DNA of 40,084 nucleotides. It comes from an uncultured SAR86 cluster bacterium (lineage in GTDB: Bacteria > Pseudomonadota > Gammaproteobacteria > Magnimaribacterales > AG-339-G14). Positions 32,961-40,084 of the stretch are shown in pieces (the stretch's first letter is position 1; the number at the start of each line of letters is the position of its first letter). The translations under genes were made by a program, and so were the position numbers. The notes below the pieces were generated by a model. That model was given only the letters and a program-made list of their open reading frames with translations, was not told the origin of the DNA and searched no databases. The stretch is from contig CACOQX010000008.1 in assembly GCA_902629465.1 (NCBI GenBank), positions 1-40,084 of the forward strand. The letters run 5' to 3'.

Positions 32961-33845
32961 CTAAGCAATGAATTTGGTCGAATCCGGTTCTTTAACAACT
33001 TTATTGCTAAGAGTTCCTACTTTTTCCAATTCAATTTTGATTTCATCGCCCTCTTGGAGCCAACTTGCTCTTCCTGCCATGACTTCAACGCCCAATACAC
33101 CTCCTGGAGTTCCAGTAGGTACAACGTCCCCTGGCATAAGCGTAAAAGCTGTTGATAAATGTTCGATCAAATCGTAACAGTTAAAAACGAGTTCCTTGGT
33201 ATTGGAATTTTGTTTTTCTTCGCCATTTAAGAAAAGTTTGATATCCAAGTTATGCGGATCGCCAATTTCATCCATGGTTACTAAACAAGGTCCCAAAGGA
33301 CAATGCGTATCAAAGCTTTTGCCCATGGTGAAAGTGGGTACAGCCAATTGCCAATCTCTAACACTGACATCGTTGCAAATGGTGATACCTGCAATCACAG
33401 ATGCTGCTTCATCTTTAGAAACATGTCGACATTGCTTGCCAATCACAAATGCCATTTCTGCTTCATAGTCCAAAGCTTCTGAAGCCCTTGGCAAATGAAT
33501 AACACCATTGTGACCAGTTACCGAAGAGGATTGCTTATTAAAGACCATGGGAATCTTAGGAGTTTCCATCCCAGATTCTTTTACGTGATCAGCATAATTT
33601 AAACCGATAGCGAGAATTTTTTGAGGATTTAGGATTGGAGACAGCAAAGTAACCGAATCCACAGGTATTAAATTTTCTGCCTTTTCAAGCAAGTCTGTCG
33701 CTTTATTCATATTCACTTCCCCGCCCTCAAGAAATGCTTTCATTTCATTCGGTAAAGAAGAATCGTTGGTAAACGGACAAATGCTGTCTTCGAGCAGCGC
33801 CCCAATTGCTGGCATATCGCTATTGGAATAAGTTACTAATTTCAT
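32961..33845 (-). CDS. Fumarylacetoacetate hydrolase family protein
   Basis: A 294-residue FAH-superfamily enzyme. An N-terminal lid-like region (about 1-70) precedes the catalytic domain, which has KILAIGLNYADHVKE, metal ligands in EALDYEAEMAFVIG (E-x-E) and the Asp in CNDVSVRDWQ. MGKSFDTHCPLGP, PGDVVPTGTPGGVL and the EGDEIKIELEKVG end are typical. The family includes acylpyruvate hydrolases, oxaloacetate decarboxylases and 2-hydroxyhepta-2,4-diene-1,7-dioate isomerases. The last group would suit a meta-cleavage pathway like that implied by the extradiol dioxygenase at 5300-6322, though the two are 27 kb apart. It is two bases after the HSD10-like gene, so co-transcribed. Confidence 0.9.
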   Translation of the reverse strand: MKLVTYSNSDMPAIGALLEDSICPFTNDSSLPNEMKAFLEGGEVNMNKATDLLEKAENLIPVDSVTLLSPILNPQKILAIGLNYADHVKESGMETPKIPMVFNKQSSSVTGHNGVIHLPRASEALDYEAEMAFVIGKQCRHVSKDEAASVIAGITICNDVSVRDWQLAVPTFTMGKSFDTHCPLGPCLVTMDEIGDPHNLDIKLFLNGEEKQNSNTKELVFNCYDLIEHLSTAFTLMPGDVVPTGTPGGVLGVEVMAGRASWLQEGDEIKIELEKVGTLSNKVVKEPDSTKFIA

Positions 33846-33847
33846 AT

Positions 33848-34615
33848 TTATTTAGGTTGCATCCTGATTCCACCATCGAGACGAATCGTCTCACCATTAA
33901 GAAATGGATTTTCAATTATTTGTGTTGCCAACATTGCAAATTCATCAGGGTTACCCAAACGTTTTGGAAATTGCGTCATTTCAATGAGAGGGTTTCTTAC
34001 TGCATCGGGTGCCATGGCCATCAGAGGTGTATCAAAAATTCCTGGAGCAATGGTGTTGTTCCTAATTCCCATTCTTGCTAAGTCTCTTGCTATGGGTAAA
34101 GTCATACCCACAACTCCACCTTTACTTGCACTATAAGCAGCTTGACCAATTTGACCGTCAAAAGCAGCAACAGATGCCGTATTGATAATAACCCCACATT
34201 CGTTATCTTGTTCTGGTTCGTTTTTTCCCATAATTTCAGCAGCAAGTCTCAAGCAATTAAAAGTTCCGTTAAGATTGATATCAATCACCAACTTAAAATA
34301 ATCCAATGGATGAGGACCGTCTTTACCAACCGTTTTGGAAGCACTTCCTATTCCAGCACAATTAATCAAAATGTGAATGGCACCAAATTTTTCTACAGTT
34401 TTATCCATTGCAGCTTTGACATTATCTTCCTCAATGACATTGGTAATGCAGTAATCTGCATCGTCACCCAATTCTGCAACCGCTGCTTTGGCATTGTCTT
34501 CGTTTAAATCCAACAACATTAATTTTGCGCCCTTCTCTTTAAGTGCTTTGGCAGTAGCCAAACCCAGTCCGGATGCGCCACCGGTAATTACAGCAACTTT
34601 ATCTTGTATATTCAT
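33848..34615 (-). CDS. HSD10-like SDR, probable 3-hydroxyacyl-CoA dehydrogenase
   Basis: A 255-residue SDR closely patterned on 17-beta-HSD type 10 / 3-hydroxy-2-methylbutyryl-CoA dehydrogenase. The NAD loop is GGASGLGLAT, with D37-like LLDLNED selecting NAD, NCAGIG, catalytic Ser in INTASVAAFDG, and YSASK in full. The C-terminal FDTPLMAMAP and QFPKRLGNPDEFA blocks are characteristic of the HSD10 group. It oxidises short or branched 3-hydroxyacyl-CoAs and sometimes steroids. GGAG six bases before ATG is a good ribosome-binding site. It heads the minus-strand operon divergent from the hydratase-ligase operon, providing the dehydrogenase step for those hydratases. Confidence 0.92.
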   Translation of the reverse strand: MNIQDKVAVITGGASGLGLATAKALKEKGAKLMLLDLNEDNAKAAVAELGDDADYCITNVIEEDNVKAAMDKTVEKFGAIHILINCAGIGSASKTVGKDGPHPLDYFKLVIDINLNGTFNCLRLAAEIMGKNEPEQDNECGVIINTASVAAFDGQIGQAAYSASKGGVVGMTLPIARDLARMGIRNNTIAPGIFDTPLMAMAPDAVRNPLIEMTQFPKRLGNPDEFAMLATQIIENPFLNGETIRLDGGIRMQPK

Positions 34616-34699
34616 AAACTCTCCTCAAAAAAGTGACTAGCATTATTGCAGTTTTGAAGAAAAAATAAAGTAACCCATCTCCTATGGACTCAAGCGTTA

Positions 34700-34719
34700 A
34701 CCTTTATTAAGATTAAGGT
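34700..34719. promoter_or_regulatory. Candidate operator in the divergent region between the two CoA operons
   Basis: ACCTT-N10-AAGGT forms a 20-base imperfect palindrome (14 of 20 positions symmetric, outer five bases on each side perfect) 20 bases upstream of the hydratase ATG. Spacing and size suit a TetR- or FadR-like dimer. No regulator gene is adjacent. Confidence 0.35.
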
Positions 34720-34739
34720 CCACTTTTTAGGGAGAAAAT

Positions 34740-35531
34740 ATGAAAACCGATTACGAATTTTTAAAAACCGAGGTCGACGGTCACATCTTAACCGTCACCA
34801 TAAATAGACCTGACAGAATGAATGCTTTGCATCCACCTGCGCACGCAGAATTTGATGAAGTTTGGAATGAATTTGATCAAGATGAAAATCTCTGGGTTGG
34901 TATTGTCACCGGTGAAGGTGATCGTGCCTTTTCGGCAGGAAACGATCTTAAGTTCCAAGCTGAAGCTGGCGGAAAAATGGATATCAATATGGCCTCTTCA
35001 GGTTTTGCTGGATTAACTTCAAGATTCAATTTAACCAAACCTCTGATTGCTGCAGTAAATGGTGTTTCCATGGGTGGTGGATTTGAAATTGCGCTTGCCT
35101 GTGATTTGATTATAGCTTCCACCAATGCAAAATTTGCTTTACCAGAACCCAAGGTTGGTCTTGCTGCTCTTGCTGGCGGTATGCAAAGACTCCCAAGACA
35201 AATTGGAATGAAAAATGCTCTAGGTATGATGCTAACCGGTAGACACGTCTCTGCTGAGGAAGGCATGCGACTTGGCTTTGTTAACGAAGTGGTCGAGCCA
35301 GAAAATCTCATCTCAGCTGCAAAAGCTTGGGCGAAACAAATTGAAGAGTGTTCTCCTATGTCAATTAGAGCAACCAAACAAGTTGCTTATGAAAATTTCA
35401 ATGAGCCGGACTTAGAAAAATCAATGAAAGCGCATTACTCCGCAGTTAAAGAATTATTCGGTAGTGAGGACTTTATTGAAGGACCTGTGGCATTTGCTGA
35501 AAAAAGATTGCCAAATTGGAAAGGTAAATAA
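34740..35531 (+). CDS. Enoyl-CoA hydratase (both catalytic Glu present)
   Basis: A 263-residue crotonase-fold enzyme that adds water to 2-enoyl-CoA. The oxyanion-hole segment FSAGNDLK is near 64-71, with GGGFEIALACD carrying E116 and LPEPKVGLAALAGG carrying E136, the two acid/base residues of classic hydratases. AGGMQRL follows. AGGGAG (34729-34734) gives a strong ribosome-binding site. It is the first gene of a five-gene plus-strand operon (hydratase, SDR, hydratase-like, CoA ligase, SDR). The acyl chain is unknown. Confidence 0.92.
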   Translation: MKTDYEFLKTEVDGHILTVTINRPDRMNALHPPAHAEFDEVWNEFDQDENLWVGIVTGEGDRAFSAGNDLKFQAEAGGKMDINMASSGFAGLTSRFNLTKPLIAAVNGVSMGGGFEIALACDLIIASTNAKFALPEPKVGLAALAGGMQRLPRQIGMKNALGMMLTGRHVSAEEGMRLGFVNEVVEPENLISAAKAWAKQIEECSPMSIRATKQVAYENFNEPDLEKSMKAHYSAVKELFGSEDFIEGPVAFAEKRLPNWKGK

Positions 35532-35549
35532 TTTTAAGGAGAAAATATA

Positions 35550-36308
35550 ATGTTTGATTTAACCGGAAAGAACGCCATCATTACTGGATCCTCCAAAGGT
35601 ATTGGAAAATCTATTGCTGTTGCGATGGCTCAACAAGGAGCCAATGTAGTCATCTCAAGTCGAAAAGCAGATGTTTGTGAAGCTACGGCGGAAGAAATAA
35701 ATTCTATGGGGTTACCTGGAAAAGCAATTGTCATTCCATGCAATATCTCAGATAAAACGGCTTTGGAGATGCTGGTTGAAGAAACCAGATCTCAATTGGG
35801 TCAAATTGATATCTTGGTTTGTAACGCAGCGAGTAATCCTTTCTTCGGCTCCATCAAAGACATTCCGGATGATGCTTTTGAAAAAATCATGAATAACAAT
35901 ATCAAAGCAAATCACAATTTATGTCAGATGGTTATTCCAGAAATGATGGAACGCAAAGATGGAAGTATTATTATTGTTTCTTCTATTGGAGGCTTAAATG
36001 CAAGCCCAGTCATAGGTGCTTACAACATTTCTAAAGCTGCAGATATCATGCTTGTGAAAAATTACGCTTTGGAATTTGGTCAGTACAACATTCGTACCAA
36101 CGCGATAGCACCTGGACTTTTCCGAACAGATTTTGCAAAAGCACTTTGGGAAAACCCAGAAATTTTGAAACAATCTACTGCAACTTGTCCTATGAAAAGA
36201 ATAGGTGAACCGGATGAAATCGGTGGTGCAGCAGTATTTTTAGCTTCCCAAGCAGGAAGCTTTGTAAATGGACACACTTTAGTAATAGATGGAGGCACAG
36301 TAGTTTAA
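35550..36308 (+). CDS. SDR-family oxidoreductase (FabG/DHRS4-like)
   Basis: A 252-residue classical SDR. TGSSKGIGKS cofactor loop, with SSRK after beta-2 suggesting NADP(H) preference, then CNAASNPFFG, catalytic Ser in IIVSSIGG, YNISK (Tyr-Lys pair intact) and the IAPGLFRTDF and VIDGGTVV ends. The CNAASNP segment is typical of the DHRS4/peroxisomal carbonyl-reductase-like group. It is eighteen bases after the hydratase gene with GGAGA before the ATG, and its stop shares a base with the next start (TAATG). It probably interconverts a hydroxy and keto group on the CoA-linked intermediate. Confidence 0.9.
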   Translation: MFDLTGKNAIITGSSKGIGKSIAVAMAQQGANVVISSRKADVCEATAEEINSMGLPGKAIVIPCNISDKTALEMLVEETRSQLGQIDILVCNAASNPFFGSIKDIPDDAFEKIMNNNIKANHNLCQMVIPEMMERKDGSIIIVSSIGGLNASPVIGAYNISKAADIMLVKNYALEFGQYNIRTNAIAPGLFRTDFAKALWENPEILKQSTATCPMKRIGEPDEIGGAAVFLASQAGSFVNGHTLVIDGGTVV

Positions 36309-37132
36309 TGAGTAACGAAGTAGTTTTATATGACAAGAAAGATTCGGGAGTGGCTTTAATTTCACTCAATCGTCCGGATAGACTTAACGCAATCACCGGC
36401 GAGTTGACTGCCAGACTGAAAGAGAAAATCGATGATGCTTGTAAAGACGATGATGTAAAAGTCATTGTACTTACTGGCTCGGGTCGAGGTTTTAGTGCTG
36501 GTGCTGATATGGATAGTCTTTCCGATATTTCAGCTAACAATCGAGAAGAAAATCCTGACCAACCTGAAGACCGAAACTATGAAACCAATGGTTTGTCTGA
36601 ATGGGAAGGCACTTACAGTTATTTCCCTTCAGTGCCAAAGCCCATAATTGCAGCCATCAATGGTCCTGCTGCTGGTGTTGGTTTAATTATGTCTCTGTAT
36701 TGTGACATGCGTGTTGCCTCTGAAGATGCCGTGTTCTCAACAGCTTTTTCCAAAAGAGGACTCATTGCTGAATGGGGCGTAGGTTGGATACTGCCGAGAA
36801 TCATTGGAGTTGCCCACACCATGGATATCATGATGACCGCTAGAAAATTTGACGCCAAAGAAGCTGAACGTATTGGTTTGGTAAATCGTTGTTTTCCTGC
36901 GGAAAGTTTCATGGAAGATGTTATGGCTTATGCAGAAGATATTGCGCAGAATGTCTCTCCAAGATCAGTACAAATCATGAAACGTCAAATCTATACTGCT
37001 TTGGGTGAAGACATTAAAACCAATCTTGAATCATCTATGGAAGAGATGGTAAAAAGTTTTGGTTCAGAAGATTTCAAAGAAGGTGTAAAACATTTCATTG
37101 AAAAGCGTCCTGCAAACTTCACAGGAAAGTAG
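36308..37132 (+). CDS. Enoyl-CoA hydratase/isomerase family protein lacking both hydratase glutamates
   Basis: A 274-residue crotonase fold. The oxyanion-hole segment FSAGADMDSL (about 62-71) and the GPAAGVG loop are intact. At the positions of the two hydratase Glu residues are I127 and F147. Instead a single Glu lies in GLIAEWGVGW (E155), the arrangement seen in delta3-delta2-enoyl-CoA isomerase-type or otherwise diverged members. It may shift a double bond or act on a ring rather than hydrate. It also has an extra acidic insert around 75-100 (ANNREENPDQPEDRN...). It starts inside the SDR stop (TAATG). Function open. Confidence 0.88.
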   Translation: MSNEVVLYDKKDSGVALISLNRPDRLNAITGELTARLKEKIDDACKDDDVKVIVLTGSGRGFSAGADMDSLSDISANNREENPDQPEDRNYETNGLSEWEGTYSYFPSVPKPIIAAINGPAAGVGLIMSLYCDMRVASEDAVFSTAFSKRGLIAEWGVGWILPRIIGVAHTMDIMMTARKFDAKEAERIGLVNRCFPAESFMEDVMAYAEDIAQNVSPRSVQIMKRQIYTALGEDIKTNLESSMEEMVKSFGSEDFKEGVKHFIEKRPANFTGK

Positions 37133-37133
37133 T

Positions 37134-38843
37134 ATGACAAATGCAATGGATTTCATCGATCCAGCTAATCGTCTAGCAGTTTTAGAGCAAGTGACAGCTG
37201 AAGGCATGCTGTCGCTAAAAAAAGATACAGTCAGAGGTAACGAATATCATGTTTTTGCTGAAGCTCCCAACAATCTCAGGGAATTTTATGAAATTGGCCT
37301 CACGCATGGTGATTGGGAACATATCATTTACGAAGAAGATCGAATTACTTATCCAGAGACATTTGCAAGGGCTAATCAATTAGGTAATGTTTTACAAAAT
37401 ACTTATGGTATTGGGAAAGGAGATAAAGTTTCTTTTTCCATGCGTAACTATCCCGAGTGGATGTTTTGTTACATGGCCATTACTTCAATCGGAGGAATTG
37501 TTGTTCCACTAAATTCATGGTGGCAAGGTGATGAACTCGAATATGGTATTACCAATAGTGAATCAAAACTGTTCATCGGTGATGAAGAACGTTTGGATCG
37601 TCTTGGAGATCGTTGTTCGGATGTAGCAAAAATATCTGTGCGTTCCAATAATCCAGATCACCAAGAATTTGATTTTTATAAAGTGATTGAAGGTGCTAGC
37701 GATAAACTTGAAAATCCTGTTGAAATCTTGCCTGAAGACGATGCATCTATAATGTATACCTCAGGAAGCACAGGTTATCCTAAAGGAGTTGTTGCAACTC
37801 ACCGTTCTATTATTTTTGCACCCTACTATTGGATTACCTTAACGTCTATGGGTAAGGCAGCGCTTGGTGAGGCTGCACCTGAAGCCGATCAACAACAAAT
37901 AGCTACGCTGGTTAGTGTGCCCCTTTTTCATGTCACGGGGTGTCACGCCATTTTTTTGCTTTCTATACCGGTCGCTCGCAAGACTGTTTTGATGTACAAG
38001 TGGGATCCAGAAGTGGCATTGGATTTGATTGAGCGTGAAAAAATATCCATGTTCACTGGAGTGCCAACTATGTCTTACGAATTAGTTGAAGCGCAAAAGA
38101 AAAATCCCAGAGACATTTCTTCGCTCAAAGACTTAACTGGTGGAGGTGCTGCTAGGCCGCCTGAACAAGTCAAAGAGATGAAAGCTAATATGAAAGATAC
38201 CAACCCTGGTATTGGCTATGGGCTGACAGAAACCAATGCCTTAGCTGCAAACAACACCGGCGATGTTTATCTGCAAAAGCCGGATAGTACTGGTTTTGCC
38301 GTTCCCAAACTGATTGATTTAAAAATAGTTGATGACGACGGCAATGAATTGCCTACAGGAGAAATTGGTGAGGTTTGTATCAGAGGAGCTTGTACTTTTC
38401 GTTGTTATTGGAAGAATCAAGAAGCTACAGATGAAGTGCTCGATTCCGAAGGATGGTTTCGTTCGGGTGATGTTGGATTATTAGACAAGGATGACTTTCT
38501 ATATATTAAAGATCGAAAAAAAGACATCGTCATTCGTGGTGGAGAAAATATTGCGTGCTTAGAAGTTGAAGCAGCAATTACTGAGCACCCTGCCATCTTG
38601 GAAGCTTCAGTATTCGGTGTGCCTGATGAAAGACTTGGTGAAAAATTAGCAACCGTTGTCTCATATAGAGAAGACCAAAATATTGATGAAACTGAACTAT
38701 CCTCTTTCTTAGCAGAAAAGTTAGCTAAATTTAAAATCCCAGAATTTATGTGGTTCCAAACCGAGCAACTACCGCGAATTGCTTCAGGAAAAATTGCAAA
38801 AAAACAAATGCGCGAAGAAGCGATTGAAAAACTAGGAGGATAA
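37134..38843 (+). CDS. Acyl-CoA synthetase / AMP-dependent ligase
   Basis: A 569-residue ANL-superfamily ligase that activates a carboxylic acid to its CoA thioester via acyl-AMP. The P-loop is YTSGSTGYPKG, the A5 motif GYGLTETNA, with WFRSGDVG, the hinge DRKKDIVIRGGENI and the catalytic Lys in PRIASGKIAKKQ. I start at ATG 37134 (AGGAAAG just upstream, two bases after the preceding stop) instead of the in-frame ATG 37098, which would overlap the previous gene by 35 bases and add nothing family-like. The acid could be a medium-chain, cyclic or aromatic acid. This step would feed the surrounding hydratases and dehydrogenases. Confidence 0.93.
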   Translation: MTNAMDFIDPANRLAVLEQVTAEGMLSLKKDTVRGNEYHVFAEAPNNLREFYEIGLTHGDWEHIIYEEDRITYPETFARANQLGNVLQNTYGIGKGDKVSFSMRNYPEWMFCYMAITSIGGIVVPLNSWWQGDELEYGITNSESKLFIGDEERLDRLGDRCSDVAKISVRSNNPDHQEFDFYKVIEGASDKLENPVEILPEDDASIMYTSGSTGYPKGVVATHRSIIFAPYYWITLTSMGKAALGEAAPEADQQQIATLVSVPLFHVTGCHAIFLLSIPVARKTVLMYKWDPEVALDLIEREKISMFTGVPTMSYELVEAQKKNPRDISSLKDLTGGGAARPPEQVKEMKANMKDTNPGIGYGLTETNALAANNTGDVYLQKPDSTGFAVPKLIDLKIVDDDGNELPTGEIGEVCIRGACTFRCYWKNQEATDEVLDSEGWFRSGDVGLLDKDDFLYIKDRKKDIVIRGGENIACLEVEAAITEHPAILEASVFGVPDERLGEKLATVVSYREDQNIDETELSSFLAEKLAKFKIPEFMWFQTEQLPRIASGKIAKKQMREEAIEKLGG

Positions 38844-38845
38844 TC

Positions 38846-39631
38846 TTGGATATTGTTGATAAAAGAGTTGTGGTTACCGGTGCTGCCAGCGGCATCGGCA
38901 AAGCATTAGCCACTGAATTTAAAAATGAAAAAGCCAAAGATGTCATTCTTGCCGACTTAAACGAAGATGTTATAAAAGTTGCAGAGGAATTGGGATTTTC
39001 TGGTTTTGTAGTAAATGTCGGCAAGGAAGAAGAGGTTAAAGATTTAATAAGTTTTGCCAATGAAAAAATGGGTGGCATTGATATTTTTTGTTCCAATGCG
39101 GGCATAGGTGGAGAAGTTGGTTTATTGGATGTCTCAACTGAAGCTTGGCAGACTATTTGGGATGTGAATTTCATGGCACATGCGCATGCGGCAAAACATT
39201 TAATTCCTCAAATGTTAGACCAAGGCTCTGGGTATTTGGTCAATACTGCTTCCGCAGCTGGTTTACTTACGCAAATTGGTGCTGCGCCCTATTCAGTCAC
39301 GAAAGCTGCAGCAGTAAGTCTCGCAGAATGGATAAAAATAACCTACGGTAAGAAAGGTATTGGGGTTTCATGTCTTTGTCCGCAAGCAGTGAAAACTGCA
39401 ATGACTGCACAAGGTCCTGGAGTTGCTGGTGTTGATGGCATGATTGAAGCCGATGAATGCGCCAAAGATGTCATCGATGCGATTCAAAAAGAACGTTTTC
39501 TAGTTACGCCACATGAAGAAGTACTCGAATACATCAAAAGGAAAACCACCGATTACGATCGATGGATTACCGGTATGCAAAGACTTCAAGATCGCTTTGA
39601 GGAATTTTACGAAGATTTTAAAGATCAGTAA
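38846..39631 (+). CDS. SDR-family oxidoreductase
   Basis: A 261-residue SDR. TGAASGIGKA loop with D of LADLNED indicating NAD(H), CSNAGIGG, catalytic Ser in NTASAAGL, and YSVTK. The C-terminal part is longer than FabG and carries SCLCPQAVKTAMT and a helical tail (EEVLEYIKRKTTDYDRWITGMQRLQ) typical of a group of CoA-pathway SDRs. The start is TTG with a near-perfect AGGAGGA (38834-38840) five bases before it, two bases after the ligase stop. It is the last gene of the operon. The 3' end overlaps the convergent lipoprotein gene by 14 bases. Confidence 0.9.
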   Translation: MDIVDKRVVVTGAASGIGKALATEFKNEKAKDVILADLNEDVIKVAEELGFSGFVVNVGKEEEVKDLISFANEKMGGIDIFCSNAGIGGEVGLLDVSTEAWQTIWDVNFMAHAHAAKHLIPQMLDQGSGYLVNTASAAGLLTQIGAAPYSVTKAAAVSLAEWIKITYGKKGIGVSCLCPQAVKTAMTAQGPGVAGVDGMIEADECAKDVIDAIQKERFLVTPHEEVLEYIKRKTTDYDRWITGMQRLQDRFEEFYEDFKDQ

Positions 39632-40025
39632 GATCTTTGCAGTTTCTTGCTAAGAGATGATTCAAAGTTCCTGATTTGGAACTCTCACCCCAGATTCTAC
39701 ACATTTGCAAACCATCCACTCTATTGAAAAACTCGATTTCGGTAACTTTGATACGATCTAGATAATCCATTTTTGGTAGTTTATAAATTTCAAGAATTCC
39801 GCCTAGGTAAGCTTCTTTTGTTCCAACATCAACAAAATAAGTTACCTCGTAATTTTCCAGATTTTCCGAAAAATAATCCAAAGAAGAATCCCAAGAGGTT
39901 TTCTTAATCTGATAGTCGTTTGAACAAGCAAAGAACTGACATAAAATAACAATTAGGAATGCTTTTTTTGAGAAAATCTTTGTATGTTTGAGATTCAACC
40001 CTTTCAAATATTTGGTACTGATCAT
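39618..40025 (-). CDS. Hypothetical small lipoprotein
   Basis: A 135-residue protein not recognised as any family. A lysine-rich N-terminus (about 21 residues) precedes a hydrophobic stretch (AFLIVILCQFFA) ending in a lipobox-like FFAC-S, Cys about residue 34, so export and lipidation are likely. The long n-region may mean the true start is downstream. The mature part is a small mixed alpha/beta domain with a CRIWGESSKSG segment and a second Cys near the C-terminus that could pair with it. The last 14 bases overlap the SDR gene. Nothing recognisable follows in the remaining 59 bases of the window. Confidence 0.65.
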   Translation of the reverse strand: MISTKYLKGLNLKHTKIFSKKAFLIVILCQFFACSNDYQIKKTSWDSSLDYFSENLENYEVTYFVDVGTKEAYLGGILEIYKLPKMDYLDRIKVTEIEFFNRVDGLQMCRIWGESSKSGTLNHLLARNCKDLTDL

Positions 40026-40084
40026 CTTTCGGTTTTAGTTTTTATTTTATCTCTGTCTATCTTAATTCCCTATTTTTTAAGAAA

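Noticed and set aside
37098..37133. Upstream ATG start for the acyl-CoA ligase
   Set aside because: It would overlap the previous gene by 35 bases. ATG 37134 has AGGAAAG in place and starts right after the preceding stop.
1..40084. tRNA genes, CRISPR arrays, insertion sequences, prophage or a defence island
   Set aside because: No cloverleaf-like segments, spaced repeats, transposase or integrase motifs or terminal repeats were seen; coding density leaves almost no space for them.

Overview
The window is AT-rich (mid-30s % G+C by eye), very densely packed, and reads as a chromosomal segment of a Gram-negative marine-type gammaproteobacterium. MlaA, a type II secretion system (T2SS), a porin and SixA support the Gram-negative gammaproteobacterial reading. 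The low G+C, near-zero spacers and abundance of acyl-CoA/SDR genes suggest a streamlined surface-ocean lineage of the SAR86 kind. That placement is inference, not a database result. No rRNA, tRNA, CRISPR array, phage or insertion sequence was seen.

Layout. (1) 1-10978: a serine hydrolase cut by the window edge, mlaA, then metG split into a catalytic core and a separate tRNA-binding-domain gene, followed by a ferredoxin-NADP reductase. Next is a putative aromatic meta-cleavage pair (extradiol dioxygenase and FAD hydroxylase, divergent) with an unusual SDR and a fabD, then argG and a DUF3187 outer-membrane-type protein. (2) 10982-25738: a complete-looking T2SS run gspC-D-E-F-G-I-J-K-L-M-N without gspH, continuing with tiny gaps or overlaps into an alpha/beta hydrolase, a serine hydrolase, a TSUP permease, pdxJ and grxD (16 genes, one strand). 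The prepilin peptidase gene is divergent from gspC. (3) 25746-32957: a phosphate/polyphosphate island with a Pit permease, an unannotated 41-residue membrane ORF with PhoB-box-like repeats upstream, a porin, PPK2, a short Ppx, PhoR, PhoB and SixA. (4) 32961-39631: a CoA-linked catabolic block (FAH-family hydrolase and HSD10-like SDR on one strand; two enoyl-CoA hydratase-family proteins, two SDRs and an acyl-CoA ligase on the other). It starts from a divergent intergenic region with a candidate operator. A small lipoprotein gene closes the window.

How it fits together: the dioxygenase/hydroxylase pair and the CoA block could oxidise cyclic or aromatic organic matter. The phosphate island imports phosphate and moves it into and out of polyphosphate under PhoBR. 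The T2SS exports folded proteins whose identities are not in this window. The features most worth a second look are the split MetRS, the T2SS lacking GspH with a GspE lacking its zinc-binding insert, the regulatory DNA around the pit/small-ORF/porin/ppk2 genes, and two enzyme paralogues that have lost canonical catalytic residues.
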